64,000 nucleotides of DNA from Pseudomonadota bacterium. Lineage in GTDB: Bacteria > Pseudomonadota > Gammaproteobacteria > Burkholderiales > Burkholderiaceae_C. Made by a program: the position numbers and the translations under genes. Below are positions 6,899 through 15,477 of the stretch, in pieces. Numbering within the stretch: the first letter of the stretch is position 1; each line of letters starts with the position of its first letter. The DNA lies in contig JAKARB010000016.1 in the NCBI GenBank assembly GCA_021819435.1, positions 48,332 to 112,331 on the forward strand. The letters are read 5' to 3'. Under the pieces are notes generated by a model that was not told the origin of the DNA, searched no databases, and worked only from the letters and a program-made list of their open reading frames with translations.

Positions 6899-7615
6899 TC
6901 AGCGCGCCAGCTCAGCGCGCATCGCGTCGATCACATCCTTGTAGCTCGGCTGGCCGAAGATGGCCGAACCCGCCACGAAGGTGTCGGCGCCCGCGTCGGC
7001 GATGCGGCGGATGTTGTCGACCTTCACGCCACCGTCGATCTCCAGGCGGATGTCGCGGCCCGTCTCGCGTTGGTGCGCGTCGATGATCTTGCGCACTTTC
7101 TCGGCCTTGCGCAGCGTGCTGTCGATGAAGCTCTGGCCGCCGAAGCCGGGGTTCACGCTCATCAGCAGCACCACGTCGACCTTGTCGATCACCCACTCCA
7201 GCACGTCCACGGGCGTGGCGGGGTTGAACACCAAGCCGGCCTGGATGCCTTCGGCCTTGATGAGCTGCAAGGTGCGGTCCACGTGGGTGGAGGCGTCGGG
7301 GTGGAAGGTGACGATGTCGGCACCCGACTTGGCGAATGCCGTGGCCAGGGCGTCGACCGGCTGCACCATCAGGTGCACGTCGATGGGCACCTTGGTGCCA
7401 TCGGCCTTGACGCTGTGCTTGCGCAGGGCTTGGCAGACCATCGGCCCGAAGGTCAGGTTGGGCACGTAATGGTTGTCCATCACGTCGAAGTGGATCCAGT
7501 CAGCACCGGCGTCGATCACGTTGCGCACCTCTTCGCCAAGGCGGGCGAAGTCGGCCGAGAGGATGCTGGGGGCGATTCGGAAGGTGCGAGGGGTGGACGA
7601 CAAGGAGGACGACAT
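6899..7615 (-). CDS. rpe: Ribulose-phosphate 3-epimerase
   Basis: This cytosolic TIM-barrel enzyme interconverts D-ribulose 5-phosphate and D-xylulose 5-phosphate in the pentose phosphate and Calvin pathways. The 238 residues carry the family signatures: [33 protein letters not shown] with the metal-binding His and Asp, a [13 protein letters not shown] segment near residue 150, [11 protein letters not shown] with the catalytic Asp, and [13 protein letters not shown] for phosphate binding. The ORF starts at ATG 7615; [12 protein letters not shown] is a slightly extended N-terminus. It stands between two unrelated genes, without the gph/trpE partners often seen nearby. Confidence 0.97.
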   Translation of the reverse strand: MSSSLSSTPRTFRIAPSILSADFARLGEEVRNVIDAGADWIHFDVMDNHYVPNLTFGPMVCQALRKHSVKADGTKVPIDVHLMVQPVDALATAFAKSGADIVTFHPDASTHVDRTLQLIKAEGIQAGLVFNPATPVDVLEWVIDKVDVVLLMSVNPGFGGQSFIDSTLRKAEKVRKIIDAHQRETGRDIRLEIDGGVKVDNIRRIADAGADTFVAGSAIFGQPSYKDVIDAMRAELAR

Positions 7616-7707
7616 GGGGGCGGTTCCTGGTGGGGCGGCGGGACGCGGCTGCTGCGAGCCTAAACCGCCATTCTAGGAAACCCGCCCGCCTCTCGGGCAA
7701 AACGGGC

Positions 7708-9468
7708 TCAGTACCCGGTCGTGCTCTGAGCCATCAACCAGGGCAGCCACATGTTCTTTCGCTGGCGGGCGATGCACTTGCGCGCGGGCAGCTCGCCGTT
7801 GTCGGACTTGTCGACCGCGTAGGCCACCCACTCGGCGTGGGCGTCGGTCATCTCCAGCGTGGAGTAGCCTTGGCGGCTGCTGTCGAAGAACTGGATGTGC
7901 GGGTTGTTCAGGCGCACGGCGGGCTCGGCCAGCGCGCGCCCGATCAGGATCTTCGTCTGCGCATCGGCCTTGGACGAGAGCATCTCGGCCAGCGTCGACG
8001 AGGTCACCGCCGGCGTCATGAATTCGGCGCCCACGTAGTTGTCGAGCGCCAGCGGGTTGAGGTTGTTCCAGTCGTGTTTGATGTTGCTGGCCATGTAGGT
8101 GTGCAGGTCGCCCGTGGCCACGAGGAAGTTGCCGACCTTGGCGTCGCGCAAAGCACCGGTGAGGGCGCGGCGCTCGGCCTGGAAGCCGTCCCAGGCGTCG
8201 ACGTTGAGCGGGGCCAGTTGCGCGCCCAGGAAGGTCACCGCCAGGCGGCCGAAGAAGGTCTGGTTGCCCATGAGCTTCCAGGTGGCACGCGATTGGGTCA
8301 GGCCCTCGATCAGCCAGTTCAGTTGGGTCTTGCCGAGCAGGGTCTGATCGGCGCTGGTGTACTTGGTGCAGCCCACCGGCACGTAGCGCTGGCCGAACTC
8401 GCCTTCGCCGCAGGCGTGGGCGCTGCGGTAGGTGCGGTTCTCGATCATGAAGAGTTCAAGGAAGCCGCCGAAGTTGAATCGGCGGAACACCTTGAGCGCC
8501 TCGAAGGGGTGCGTGGCCTGGGCGTCGAAGCTGACGCGGGCGGGCACGTACTCGCTCCAGGCGCGCTGCGAGTCGAGCTTCAGGCGGCGCAGCAGGCCGG
8601 CGTCGGCGCCGTAGGCGGGGTCGGTGGTGTAGGGGTGGTCGGGCGCGCCCAGGGTGTCGCGGGCGTAATCCCAGTAGCTGTCGTTGGCCGTTTCGTGGTC
8701 GTCGGGCACGCAGATCAGCGTGTGGCGTTCCATCAGCGCCTGGATGTTGGGGTCGCGGCGGATGGTGCGGTAGATGAAGCGGTAGTCGTTGACATTGAGC
8801 GCCACCGTGCCGCCCGAGGGCAGCACCATGGTGCGGTCGGCGAACGGCAGGCTTTGGAAGCGCGGGTCGCCAGCGGTCTCGTAGATGAAGTCGCCCAGGT
8901 GCAGCACGTGGTCGATGCTGTCGTCGCGTGCGATGTGGGCCAGCGCACCGTAGTAGCCGTTGGTGTAGTCCTGGCAGGTCAGCAAGGCCAGCTTGTATCG
9001 CTTGCGTTGCGCGCTGGCCGCCGGCAGGGTGCGGCAGCGGCCCGTGCGGCTGACGGTGCCGTCGTAGATGAAGCGGTAGAAGAAGGGGCCGCCCGAGGCC
9101 ATGGCGGGCAACTGGCCATCGAGGTCGATCTTGATGGTGTGGTCGCGCTCGGGGCCGATCTCTTCGGCGCCCACGCGAGCCTGCACCAGGAGGGTGCTGA
9201 ATTGCGCATCGAGCGCGACCTGCAAGTAAAGCGGCTCGCCGACGCGCACGGCGGCCGGGTCGATGTGGGTCCACAGGATCACGCCGGTCTCGCTCGGATC
9301 GGCCGATGCAACGGAGAGGTCGAACACCCGGGCGGAATCGGTGCGCAGGTTGCGCGTGTCCAGCGGCGTCAGGCCGAGGTTCATCCACGCTGCGGCGCGG
9401 GCCTGCCAAGTGACAAGCAGGCCACCACCGGCCACCCCCAACGCGGACAGAAAACGACGACGATCCAT
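7708..9468 (-). CDS. phoD: Tat-exported PhoD-type alkaline phosphatase / phosphodiesterase
   Basis: The start at ATG 9468 is fixed by an AGGAG site eight bases upstream and by the twin-arginine signal MDRRRFLSALG, so the protein has 586 residues. An N-terminal PhoD beta-sandwich domain begins around SVASADPSETGVILWTHID. The metallophosphatase core carries LLTCQDYTNGYYGAL, HLGDFIYE, VPDDHETANDSYWD and VATGDLHTYM, which hold the Fe/Ca ligands known for this family. It would release phosphate from phosphomono- and diesters in the periplasm. No Pho-box is recognised. A longer frame upstream lacks a signal peptide and is rejected. Confidence 0.9.
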   Translation of the reverse strand: MDRRRFLSALGVAGGGLLVTWQARAAAWMNLGLTPLDTRNLRTDSARVFDLSVASADPSETGVILWTHIDPAAVRVGEPLYLQVALDAQFSTLLVQARVGAEEIGPERDHTIKIDLDGQLPAMASGGPFFYRFIYDGTVSRTGRCRTLPAASAQRKRYKLALLTCQDYTNGYYGALAHIARDDSIDHVLHLGDFIYETAGDPRFQSLPFADRTMVLPSGGTVALNVNDYRFIYRTIRRDPNIQALMERHTLICVPDDHETANDSYWDYARDTLGAPDHPYTTDPAYGADAGLLRRLKLDSQRAWSEYVPARVSFDAQATHPFEALKVFRRFNFGGFLELFMIENRTYRSAHACGEGEFGQRYVPVGCTKYTSADQTLLGKTQLNWLIEGLTQSRATWKLMGNQTFFGRLAVTFLGAQLAPLNVDAWDGFQAERRALTGALRDAKVGNFLVATGDLHTYMASNIKHDWNNLNPLALDNYVGAEFMTPAVTSSTLAEMLSSKADAQTKILIGRALAEPAVRLNNPHIQFFDSSRQGYSTLEMTDAHAEWVAYAVDKSDNGELPARKCIARQRKNMWLPWLMAQSTTGY

Positions 9469-9616
9469 GTGGGTGCTCCTTTGGGCGTGAAGGTGGGGGC
9501 GGCGTAAAGAACTGCAATTCAGCGACCTTGGATGATCGAGGTCCAGCGTGACATCCCCATGAAGCAGCGGGACTTCCACGCGGACTTGTCCGAAGGCATT
9601 GCCTAGAATGCCCCGC

Positions 9617-9991
9617 ATGAACTTGGCCGAATTCACCTGCAACGTGCAGCCCAGCTACATCGAGGATCGGAGCGACCCCTCCTGCCACGAGTACGCCTTC
9701 GCCTACAAAGTGACCATCGTCAACACCGGCGCGGTGTCGGCGCAGCTCATCGCGAGGCACTGGATGATCACCGACGCGATGGGACAGATCGAAGAAGTGC
9801 GCGGCCTCGGCGTGGTGGGCAACCAGCCCTTGCTCAAGCCAGGCGAACGCTTTGAATACACGAGCTGGACACGCCTGAACACGCCGCATGGCACGATGCA
9901 AGGCACCTTCTTTTGCATGACCGAAGACGCCCGACTCTTCGAAGCGCCCGTGCCCGTGTTCATGCTGGCGCGCTCGCAGTCGCTGCACTGA
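9617..9991 (+). CDS. apaG: ApaG protein
   Basis: The product is 124 residues from ATG 9617, or 127 from ATG 9608. The sequence follows the ApaG (DUF525) pattern throughout: YAFAYKVTIVNTG, SAQLIARHWMITDAMGQ, EEVRGLGVVGNQPLLKPGE, TPHGTMQGTFFCM and PVPVFMLA. The family has a fibronectin type III-like fold and a GxGxxG-like segment, seen here as GLGVVG. Its biochemical role is not settled. It is known for the link to ApaH and to cobalt/magnesium phenotypes. The downstream COG4389 gene begins 13 bp after the stop, so the two are probably co-transcribed. Confidence 0.95.
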   Translation: MNLAEFTCNVQPSYIEDRSDPSCHEYAFAYKVTIVNTGAVSAQLIARHWMITDAMGQIEEVRGLGVVGNQPLLKPGERFEYTSWTRLNTPHGTMQGTFFCMTEDARLFEAPVPVFMLARSQSLH

Positions 9992-10004
9992 GGTCAAGCA
10001 CACG

Positions 10005-12116
10005 ATGGCGGTTTTTTCCAAGCTCCTGTCTCCCCTTTCTCGACAAGCCTGGTGGCGTCGGCCCGGCAACGGCTTCGAAATCGAAGCGTGGCTGGACCAG
10101 GCCGATGCCGAAGCGCCCCTGGTCGAGCGCCACATCTGGCTGATCCGCACGCTTGACTGGGCGCGCCGCGGCGAGCCGGTCAGCGGGGTGCAGAACGTGG
10201 TGCGCCTGATCGAGGCCAAGCCCGAGCGGCGTGCACGCGTGGTGGCGCTGCTGGGCGCTTTCTGGCGCGACACCGACGTGGCCGCGCTGCTGGCCGATTA
10301 CGGGTTCTCGCCGCGCTCGGCCTTCCTCAATGAGCTGGGCGAGCGCGTGCGCCGCCGCCTGCTGCCAGCCAGCCCCGAGACCACCGACCTGTCGGTGCTC
10401 TTCAACCTGCTCTTCAGCGACCCCGATGACGCGCAATGGTTGGCCCGCCTGGACCAGGCCACGCTTGAAAAGCTCGGCGCACTGCTGACAGACGGCCTGC
10501 GCGCGCCCACCGCGAGCGGGCCGTCGGCCTTGACCGCGCGCGCCTTGGGTTGGCGTGACCCGTTCTGCGACGCCATGCTCTACCTGGCTGCCCAGGTGCG
10601 CGCCATCGGCTTCTCGCCGGCCTTCCGCTCGCGCATGGGCATCAGCCTAGGCCGCGATTTCGACGCGCCTGCTGTGGCCAACGCCGACGCCAGCGCGCGC
10701 AACGCCTTCCGCCAGTTGGGCCATGTGGTCGAGCGCCTGCGCGACGACATCGGCGCCCACCTGAAGGACAACGCCGATGCGCCGTGGCCGCCGAAGCTGC
10801 TGCAAGACGCCCAGTACCTGCGCGCCCTGCTGCACACATGCGCGCAGGCTGCGCACGGCCTGCATGGTCACCTCGACACGCAAGGCATTTCGGTCAACCT
10901 CGTCTTCCAGATCGACCAGTTGATGGGGCGTTGCGAGCGCATCGAAATGCTGTTGGACGCCGTGCTCGCGCCCGAGCCCACGCCCTCTTTGCACCACCTG
11001 CTGCTGACCTTGCTGCAAGTGGGCGAGCGCCGACGCAGCGTGCGCGCGCTGTTTTCGCAGCACACCTCGCAGCTCGCGCGCCGCGTGGCCGAGCGCAGCG
11101 CCGAAACCGGCGAGCACTACATCACCCGCAACCGCGCCGAATACGCTGACATGTTCAAGCGAGCCTGCGGCGGCGGTGCGGTGCTGGCGGGCACCACCTT
11201 CCTGAAGTTCGCGGTGCTGGCGCTTGGCCTGTCGCCCTTCATGGCCGGCTTTGGCGCGGGTTTGAATTACGCGGTGAGCTTCGTGCTGGTGCAATGGCTG
11301 CACTTCACGGTGGCCACCAAGCAGCCGGCGATGACGGCGCCGGCCATGGCCGCCAAACTGGCCGACGTGCGCAGCGATGCGGCGGTCGAATCCTTCGTGG
11401 ACGAGGTGGCCCACCTGTTGCGCTCGCAGGTGGCGGGCATCCTGGGCAACCTGCTGGTGGTGGCACCCGTGGTGCTGGGCGTGCAGCTGCTGATGATCCG
11501 TTTCTTCAACCACCCGCTCATCAACCAAGACGAAGCCACGCACGCGCTCCATGCCCTCACGCTGCTGGGCCCGAGCCTCTGGTACGCGGCCTTCACGGGC
11601 GTGCTGCTGTTCGCATCGAGCATCCTGGCCGGCTGGGCCGAGAACGCCTTCGTGCTGCACCGCCTGGACAGCGCCTTGCGTTGGAACCCGCGCATCCGCG
11701 CCTGGCTGGGTGAAGCGCGCGCGGCGCGCTGGTCGGTCTGGTGGCGCGACAACATCTCGGGCCTGACAGCCAACATCTCGCTGGGCTTCATGCTCGGCCT
11801 GGTGCCGGTGATCGCCCAGTTCCTGGGCCTGCCGCTGGACGTGCGCCACGTCACCCTGTCCACGGGCCAGGTGGCGGGTGCGCTGGGCACGCTGGGCTGG
11901 GGCATGCTGCACGATCCGGCCTTTTGGTGGTGCGTGGCCGCCCTGCCCTTGACCGGCGCGCTCAACGTCGGCGTGAGCTTCACGCTGGCGCTGCGCGTGG
12001 CGGTGCGCTCACGCGGCGTGCGCGTCACCGACCGCAACCGCCTGTGGCGCGCCGTCGGCCGGCGCCTGCTGCGTCAGCCCATGTCCTTCCTCGTGCCGCC
12101 GCGCTCGGCGGGTTGA
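10005..12116 (+). CDS. Polytopic membrane protein of the COG4389 'site-specific recombinase' family
   Basis: The 703-residue protein has a soluble alpha-helical N-terminal half (about residues 1-385), followed by a membrane domain with about six hydrophobic segments, for example FLKFAVLALGLSPFMAGFG, ILGNLLVVAPVVLGVQLLM, LWYAAFTGVLLFASSILAG and FWWCVAALPLTGALNVGVS. Proteins of this family are labelled 'site-specific recombinase', but no tyrosine- or serine-recombinase catalytic motif is visible and the topology argues against it. The position directly behind apaG suggests a shared operon. It overlaps by 43 bp, tail to tail, with a small membrane-protein gene on the other strand. The family assignment is good, the function unknown. 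Confidence 0.8.
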   Translation: MAVFSKLLSPLSRQAWWRRPGNGFEIEAWLDQADAEAPLVERHIWLIRTLDWARRGEPVSGVQNVVRLIEAKPERRARVVALLGAFWRDTDVAALLADYGFSPRSAFLNELGERVRRRLLPASPETTDLSVLFNLLFSDPDDAQWLARLDQATLEKLGALLTDGLRAPTASGPSALTARALGWRDPFCDAMLYLAAQVRAIGFSPAFRSRMGISLGRDFDAPAVANADASARNAFRQLGHVVERLRDDIGAHLKDNADAPWPPKLLQDAQYLRALLHTCAQAAHGLHGHLDTQGISVNLVFQIDQLMGRCERIEMLLDAVLAPEPTPSLHHLLLTLLQVGERRRSVRALFSQHTSQLARRVAERSAETGEHYITRNRAEYADMFKRACGGGAVLAGTTFLKFAVLALGLSPFMAGFGAGLNYAVSFVLVQWLHFTVATKQPAMTAPAMAAKLADVRSDAAVESFVDEVAHLLRSQVAGILGNLLVVAPVVLGVQLLMIRFFNHPLINQDEATHALHALTLLGPSLWYAAFTGVLLFASSILAGWAENAFVLHRLDSALRWNPRIRAWLGEARAARWSVWWRDNISGLTANISLGFMLGLVPVIAQFLGLPLDVRHVTLSTGQVAGALGTLGWGMLHDPAFWWCVAALPLTGALNVGVSFTLALRVAVRSRGVRVTDRNRLWRAVGRRLLRQPMSFLVPPRSAG

Positions 12117-12274
12117 GCCAGGCCTTGAGCCGGGCCGCCTTCGGCCTGGTTCACCGGGTCGGGCGGCGGCTCGTCACGCAGCTCGCCATCTCGGCGCCCC
12201 GAAAACATCGTCCACCAGATCAGGAAGATCAGCACCGCCAGTGCGAGTGCGGCTTCCAGCACAATCAGACCCAT
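12074..12274 (-). CDS. Small single-span membrane protein
   Basis: The 66-residue product starts with a hydrophobic helix (MGLIVLEAALALAVLIFLIW, residues 1-20) followed by WTMFSGRRDGEL and a proline- and glycine-rich polar tail. The layout is that of a signal-anchored protein with a cytosolic tail. I recall similar small proteins next to mltA in Burkholderiales but cannot name a function. The start codon lies inside a CATG palindrome that also contains the longest possible mltA start on the other strand. The 3' end overlaps the COG4389 gene by 43 bp. Confidence 0.6.
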   Translation of the reverse strand: MGLIVLEAALALAVLIFLIWWTMFSGRRDGELRDEPPPDPVNQAEGGPAQGLAQPAERGGTRKDMG

Positions 12275-13523
12275 GCCTTGCGTGTTCCCGTCGAGTCAGT
12301 TGGTTTCGAGGTCCGGCCTGATGGCCCTGACCGTGGCCATTGTAGGAAGCCTCGCTGCCTGCGGCAGCTCCGTGCCAACCCGTGGCGATCATGGTGCGCC
12401 GATCACGCAGGCGCCGTGGTCGGCCCAGTTGCCGCCGGTGCCCGAAGGGCCCAGCCTGATGCGCGCCAAGGCACGCTGGGTGCAAGCCAACTGGGCAGAC
12501 CTGCCCGGCTGGCAGGCCGACCGGCTCGGCGAGTGGTGGCCAGCGCTGGTCAAGGGCTGCGCCCGACCGGCCGCCGGTTGGCAAAAGCTGTGTGAAGAAG
12601 CCCGCCGGTTGGGCCCGGACTGGGGCCAGCGCGTGGGCGACGACTTCGTGCGCCAATGGGTCGAGACGCAGTTGCAGCCCTGGCGGGTGACTTCGCTGGA
12701 AGGCCAGGCCACCGGCTTGCTGACCGGCTACTTCGAGCCGCTGCTCGATGGCCGCCGCACGCCCGACGCCCGCTTCGCCTGGCCCCTGCACCGCCCCCCC
12801 GCTGGCCTGGGCCAACGCAAGCCGTTCTACAGCCGCGCAGAGCTCGAATCGAACCCAGAAGGGCGCGCCGCCATCGCCGGGCGCGAGGTGGTCTGGCTGG
12901 CCGACCCGCTGGACGTGCTGCTCATCCAGGTGCAGGGCTCGGGCCGCGTGCGCTTGCTCGACGAGTTCACCGCGCAAGGCACACCCAAGGTCATCCGCCT
13001 GGCCTTCGCTGGTCACAACGACCAGCCCTACCAGTCGGTGGCACGCTGGTTGGTCGACCAGGGCGCCTTCACGCTGGAGCAGGCCTCGTGGCCGGCCATC
13101 CGAAGCTGGGCACAAGCCAACCCGGGGCGGGTGGGCGAGATGATGGCGGCCAACCCGCGCGTGGTCTTCTTCCGCGAAGAGGTGCTCACCGACCCGAGCT
13201 CCGGCCCCAATGGCGCGCAAGGCGTGCCCTTGACGCCTGGGCGCTCCATCGCCGTCGACCGCGACAGCGTGCCGCTGGGCACGCCGGTGTGGCTGGAGAG
13301 CACCATGCCGCAGGCCTGGGTGGCCGGCGGCTTGCCACCACCCTCGCCGTTGCGCCGGCTGGCCATGGCTCAGGACACGGGCGGGGCCATCCTCGGCGCG
13401 GTGCGGGCCGACTTCTTCTGGGGCTGGGGCGACGAGGCGCTGGCCCAGGCGGGCCGCACCAAGCAGCCGCTGGCGATGTGGGCGCTGTGGCCGCGCGGCG
13501 CGCAGCAGGGCAGCACGCCTTGA
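12273..13523 (+). CDS. mltA: Membrane-bound lytic murein transglycosylase A
   Basis: The protein is an outer-membrane lipoprotein that cleaves peptidoglycan. The lipobox is SLAAC, ending at residue 30 if translation begins at 12273. The MltA domain begins with the segment GLLTGYFEPLLDGRR and includes LIQVQGSGRVRL. A C-terminal 3D domain has SIAVDRDSVPLGTPVWLES and MAQDTGGAILGAVRADFFWGWG, whose aspartates are catalytic in the family. The start is uncertain. ATG 12273 has no ribosome binding site, TTG 12300 would give a 21-residue signal, and ATG 12321 has GAGG nine bases upstream but leaves a very short signal without positive charge. The assignment itself is secure. Confidence 0.93.
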   Translation: MPCVFPSSQLVSRSGLMALTVAIVGSLAACGSSVPTRGDHGAPITQAPWSAQLPPVPEGPSLMRAKARWVQANWADLPGWQADRLGEWWPALVKGCARPAAGWQKLCEEARRLGPDWGQRVGDDFVRQWVETQLQPWRVTSLEGQATGLLTGYFEPLLDGRRTPDARFAWPLHRPPAGLGQRKPFYSRAELESNPEGRAAIAGREVVWLADPLDVLLIQVQGSGRVRLLDEFTAQGTPKVIRLAFAGHNDQPYQSVARWLVDQGAFTLEQASWPAIRSWAQANPGRVGEMMAANPRVVFFREEVLTDPSSGPNGAQGVPLTPGRSIAVDRDSVPLGTPVWLESTMPQAWVAGGLPPPSPLRRLAMAQDTGGAILGAVRADFFWGWGDEALAQAGRTKQPLAMWALWPRGAQQGSTP

Positions 13524-13557
13524 GCGTTCGCCTGAGGCGCGTGATTCAAGCGCGGGT

Positions 13558-14409
13558 TCAAGGCCCGATCTTCACCGACAGGCCCGTGGTCAGCGCCAGG
13601 TCGTTGCGTCGCTGCCCGGCCGCCACGCGGCTGTTGTAGGAATCGGTCAAGGCCACCGTCAGCGCCAGCGTGCGGGTCATGTCCACGTTGAGGGCGGCAC
13701 TGAACTTGAAGAGGTGATTGCGGTCTCCATCGATCGAGAGGTAGCTCTCCAGGCGCTGCTTGAACGACACCGTGGGCGTGAGCTGGTCGGTGAATTCGTT
13801 GCCGATGAGGATGCTGTTGCTGGCGAAGCGCGAATCGGTTTCGCCACCGATGGTCTTCTCCTGGCTGTAGCGGCTGACCGTGCGGCCCAGGCCGGCGAAC
13901 AAGTCCAAGGTGCGATCGGCTTCGTTGATGACGTGGCGGCCCAGGCCCAACGCCGCCTGCCAGCGCAATTGAAGGTCGATGACCCGGTCGTGCTCGACCG
14001 CCATGCGCGCGAAGGCGAAGAGATCGGCGTCGACATCGCGATCATGCTGCGCGGTGCCGGCCCACCGGCCGGCCGTGGTCTGGCGCACGGGCTTGGAGCC
14101 AGCCTGGCTCTCGGTGACCACGGCGGTGAGCGTCGTCTTGCCGCCTTCCTTGCGGCGCGAGATGTCCGCGTTGACCTGCGCCGCCCGCGTGCGGCTGTTG
14201 CCAGAGGTGGCTGACAACGAGGCCGTCATGCGGCCGCGCCAGGCCAGGGGGTCGGAGTCGGGCTGGCCGGCAGCGGATGCGGCCGGCGCCGCTGGCATCG
14301 GCGGCATCGGTGCAAAAGGGGCCGATGCCCTGAAAGGAACGACCTGCGCGTGCGCAGCCGTGCCCAGGCACAGCAGAGCAGGCAAGAGGACAAGAGACCA
14401 GCGGGGCAT
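13558..14409 (-). CDS. DUF481 (YdiY-like) outer-membrane protein
   Basis: The 283-residue protein has a cleavable signal peptide (WSLVLLPALLCLGTAAHAQ, residues 4-22), a proline/alanine-rich linker (about 30-50) and a beta-rich DUF481 domain. Typical strands are RMTASLSATSGNSRTRAAQV, TTLTAVVTESQAGSK and TRTLALTVALTDSYNSR. The family comprises salt-induced outer-membrane barrels of unknown precise role. The amphipathic strands and the final strand ending in GLSVKIGP agree with a barrel. It converges with mltA at 13523 and precedes the end of cynS. Confidence 0.8.
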   Translation of the reverse strand: MPRWSLVLLPALLCLGTAAHAQVVPFRASAPFAPMPPMPAAPAASAAGQPDSDPLAWRGRMTASLSATSGNSRTRAAQVNADISRRKEGGKTTLTAVVTESQAGSKPVRQTTAGRWAGTAQHDRDVDADLFAFARMAVEHDRVIDLQLRWQAALGLGRHVINEADRTLDLFAGLGRTVSRYSQEKTIGGETDSRFASNSILIGNEFTDQLTPTVSFKQRLESYLSIDGDRNHLFKFSAALNVDMTRTLALTVALTDSYNSRVAAGQRRNDLALTTGLSVKIGP

Positions 14410-14503
14410 CTGGGAAACTCCGATCTGACAACAAGCGCGGCATTGTCGCCCACGCTTTTTGCTCTCCGCCTTTGCCCCCAGCCGCCGCGCAGGCTCTGCG
14501 CGA

Positions 14504-14947
14504 TCAATACGTCTTGTACGGCAAGAACTTGCCCGACATGACGATGCTGACGCGGTCGCCAGCCGCGTTCGGTTCGCGCTTCAAATCCATCTTGAAGTCG
14601 ATGGCGCTCATGATGCCGTCGCCGAACTCTTCGTGGATCAGCGCCTTGAAGGTGGTGCCGTAGACGCTGACCAGCTCGTAGAAGCGGTAGATCAGCGGGT
14701 CGGTGGGCACGCTGGTGGGCAGCGAGCCTTTGTAGGGCACCTCTTGCAGCCACAGGCGGGCTTCTTCGGGCAGGTCGAAGATGTCGCCGATGGTGGCGGC
14801 CTGCTCGGCCGTCAGCGTCATCTGGCCCAGGCAGGCGGCGGTGACCCACTCCTTGCTGAGGCCCACCTTCGTGGCCACGTCGGCCCATTTGATGCCCTTC
14901 TTGACCTTGGCCTGGATGATGAGGTCGGTCACGTCTTCGCGGTTCAT
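14504..14947 (-). CDS. cynS: Cyanase (cyanate hydratase)
   Basis: Cyanase converts cyanate and bicarbonate to carbamate, which falls apart into ammonia and CO2. The 147-residue protein has the N-terminal helix-turn-helix-like bundle (WADVATKVGLSKEWV) and the C-terminal catalytic domain. The three known active-site residues are present as Arg88 and Glu91 (PLIYRFYEL) and Ser114 (GIMSAIDF), equivalent to R96, E99 and S122 of the E. coli enzyme. It is the last gene of a minus-strand operon that starts with a cyanate/nitrate-type ABC importer, so imported cyanate can be used as nitrogen source or detoxified. No cynT carbonic anhydrase is found in the window. Confidence 0.97.
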   Translation of the reverse strand: MNREDVTDLIIQAKVKKGIKWADVATKVGLSKEWVTAACLGQMTLTAEQAATIGDIFDLPEEARLWLQEVPYKGSLPTSVPTDPLIYRFYELVSVYGTTFKALIHEEFGDGIMSAIDFKMDLKREPNAAGDRVSIVMSGKFLPYKTY

Positions 14948-14976
14948 GGGGAGTCCTTTCTCTGTCTGTGTGGATG

Positions 14977-14992
14977 CGACCTGATCAGGTCG
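14977..14992. promoter_or_regulatory. 16-bp perfect palindrome upstream of cynS
   Basis: CGACCTGATCAGGTCG is a perfect palindrome 29 bp before the cynS start, in the short gap after the DUF1348 gene. It could be an operator for a dimeric regulator or a small hairpin in the operon mRNA. No T-run follows, so it is not a normal terminator. Confidence 0.4.
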
Positions 14993-15000
14993 GGTTTGAA

Positions 15001-15429
15001 TCAGCGGAACTGCCGATCAGCCTCGGCGATGGGCACGTCGTTGATCGAGGCTTCGCGGCGGGCCATCAGGCCGCGTTCGTCGAAGGTCCAGTTCTCGTTG
15101 CCGTAGGCGCGCCACCACTGGCCGGCGTCGTCGTGGTACTCGTACTCGAAGCACACCGAAATGCGGTTGCTTTCGAAGGCGAAGAGGCGCTTCTTCAAGC
15201 GGTAGTCGTGCTCCTTGGCCCACTTGCGGGTCAGGAAAGCCTTGATGGCTTCGCGGCCTGTGAAGAACTCGCTGCGGTTGCGCCACCACGAGTCTTCCGT
15301 GTAGGCGGCGGCGCAGCGCTCGGGGTCTTTCGAGTTCCAGGCGTCTTCGGCCATCTGCACCTTCAGGCGCGCGGTTTCTTCGGTGAAAGGCGGCAGGGGC
15401 GGGCGGGTGATGGGTGCGTCTTGGGTCAT
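15001..15429 (-). CDS. DUF1348 / SnoaL-like (NTF2 fold) protein in the cyanate operon
   Basis: The 142-residue protein has the compact DUF1348 sequence: [58 protein letters not shown], and a tryptophan-rich core ([18 protein letters not shown]). The fold is that of NTF2/SnoaL cone-shaped small-molecule binders. The reaction is unknown. It sits between the ABC ATPase gene (48-bp gap) and cynS (53-bp gap) on the same strand, so it is part of the operon. A role in handling cyanate or a reactive product such as carbamate is a guess from context only. Confidence 0.85.
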   Translation of the reverse strand: MTQDAPITRPPLPPFTEETARLKVQMAEDAWNSKDPERCAAAYTEDSWWRNRSEFFTGREAIKAFLTRKWAKEHDYRLKKRLFAFESNRISVCFEYEYHDDAGQWWRAYGNENWTFDERGLMARREASINDVPIAEADRQFR

Positions 15430-15477
15430 GCGGTCCTCAGGGCTTGTTGTGGTCGAAGGGCAGGGGCGTTCAGGCGT

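Noticed and set aside
7630..9507. A 625-residue plus-strand frame over phoD
   Set aside because: It is antisense to the PhoD gene and has only low-complexity Val/Gly/His-rich sequence.
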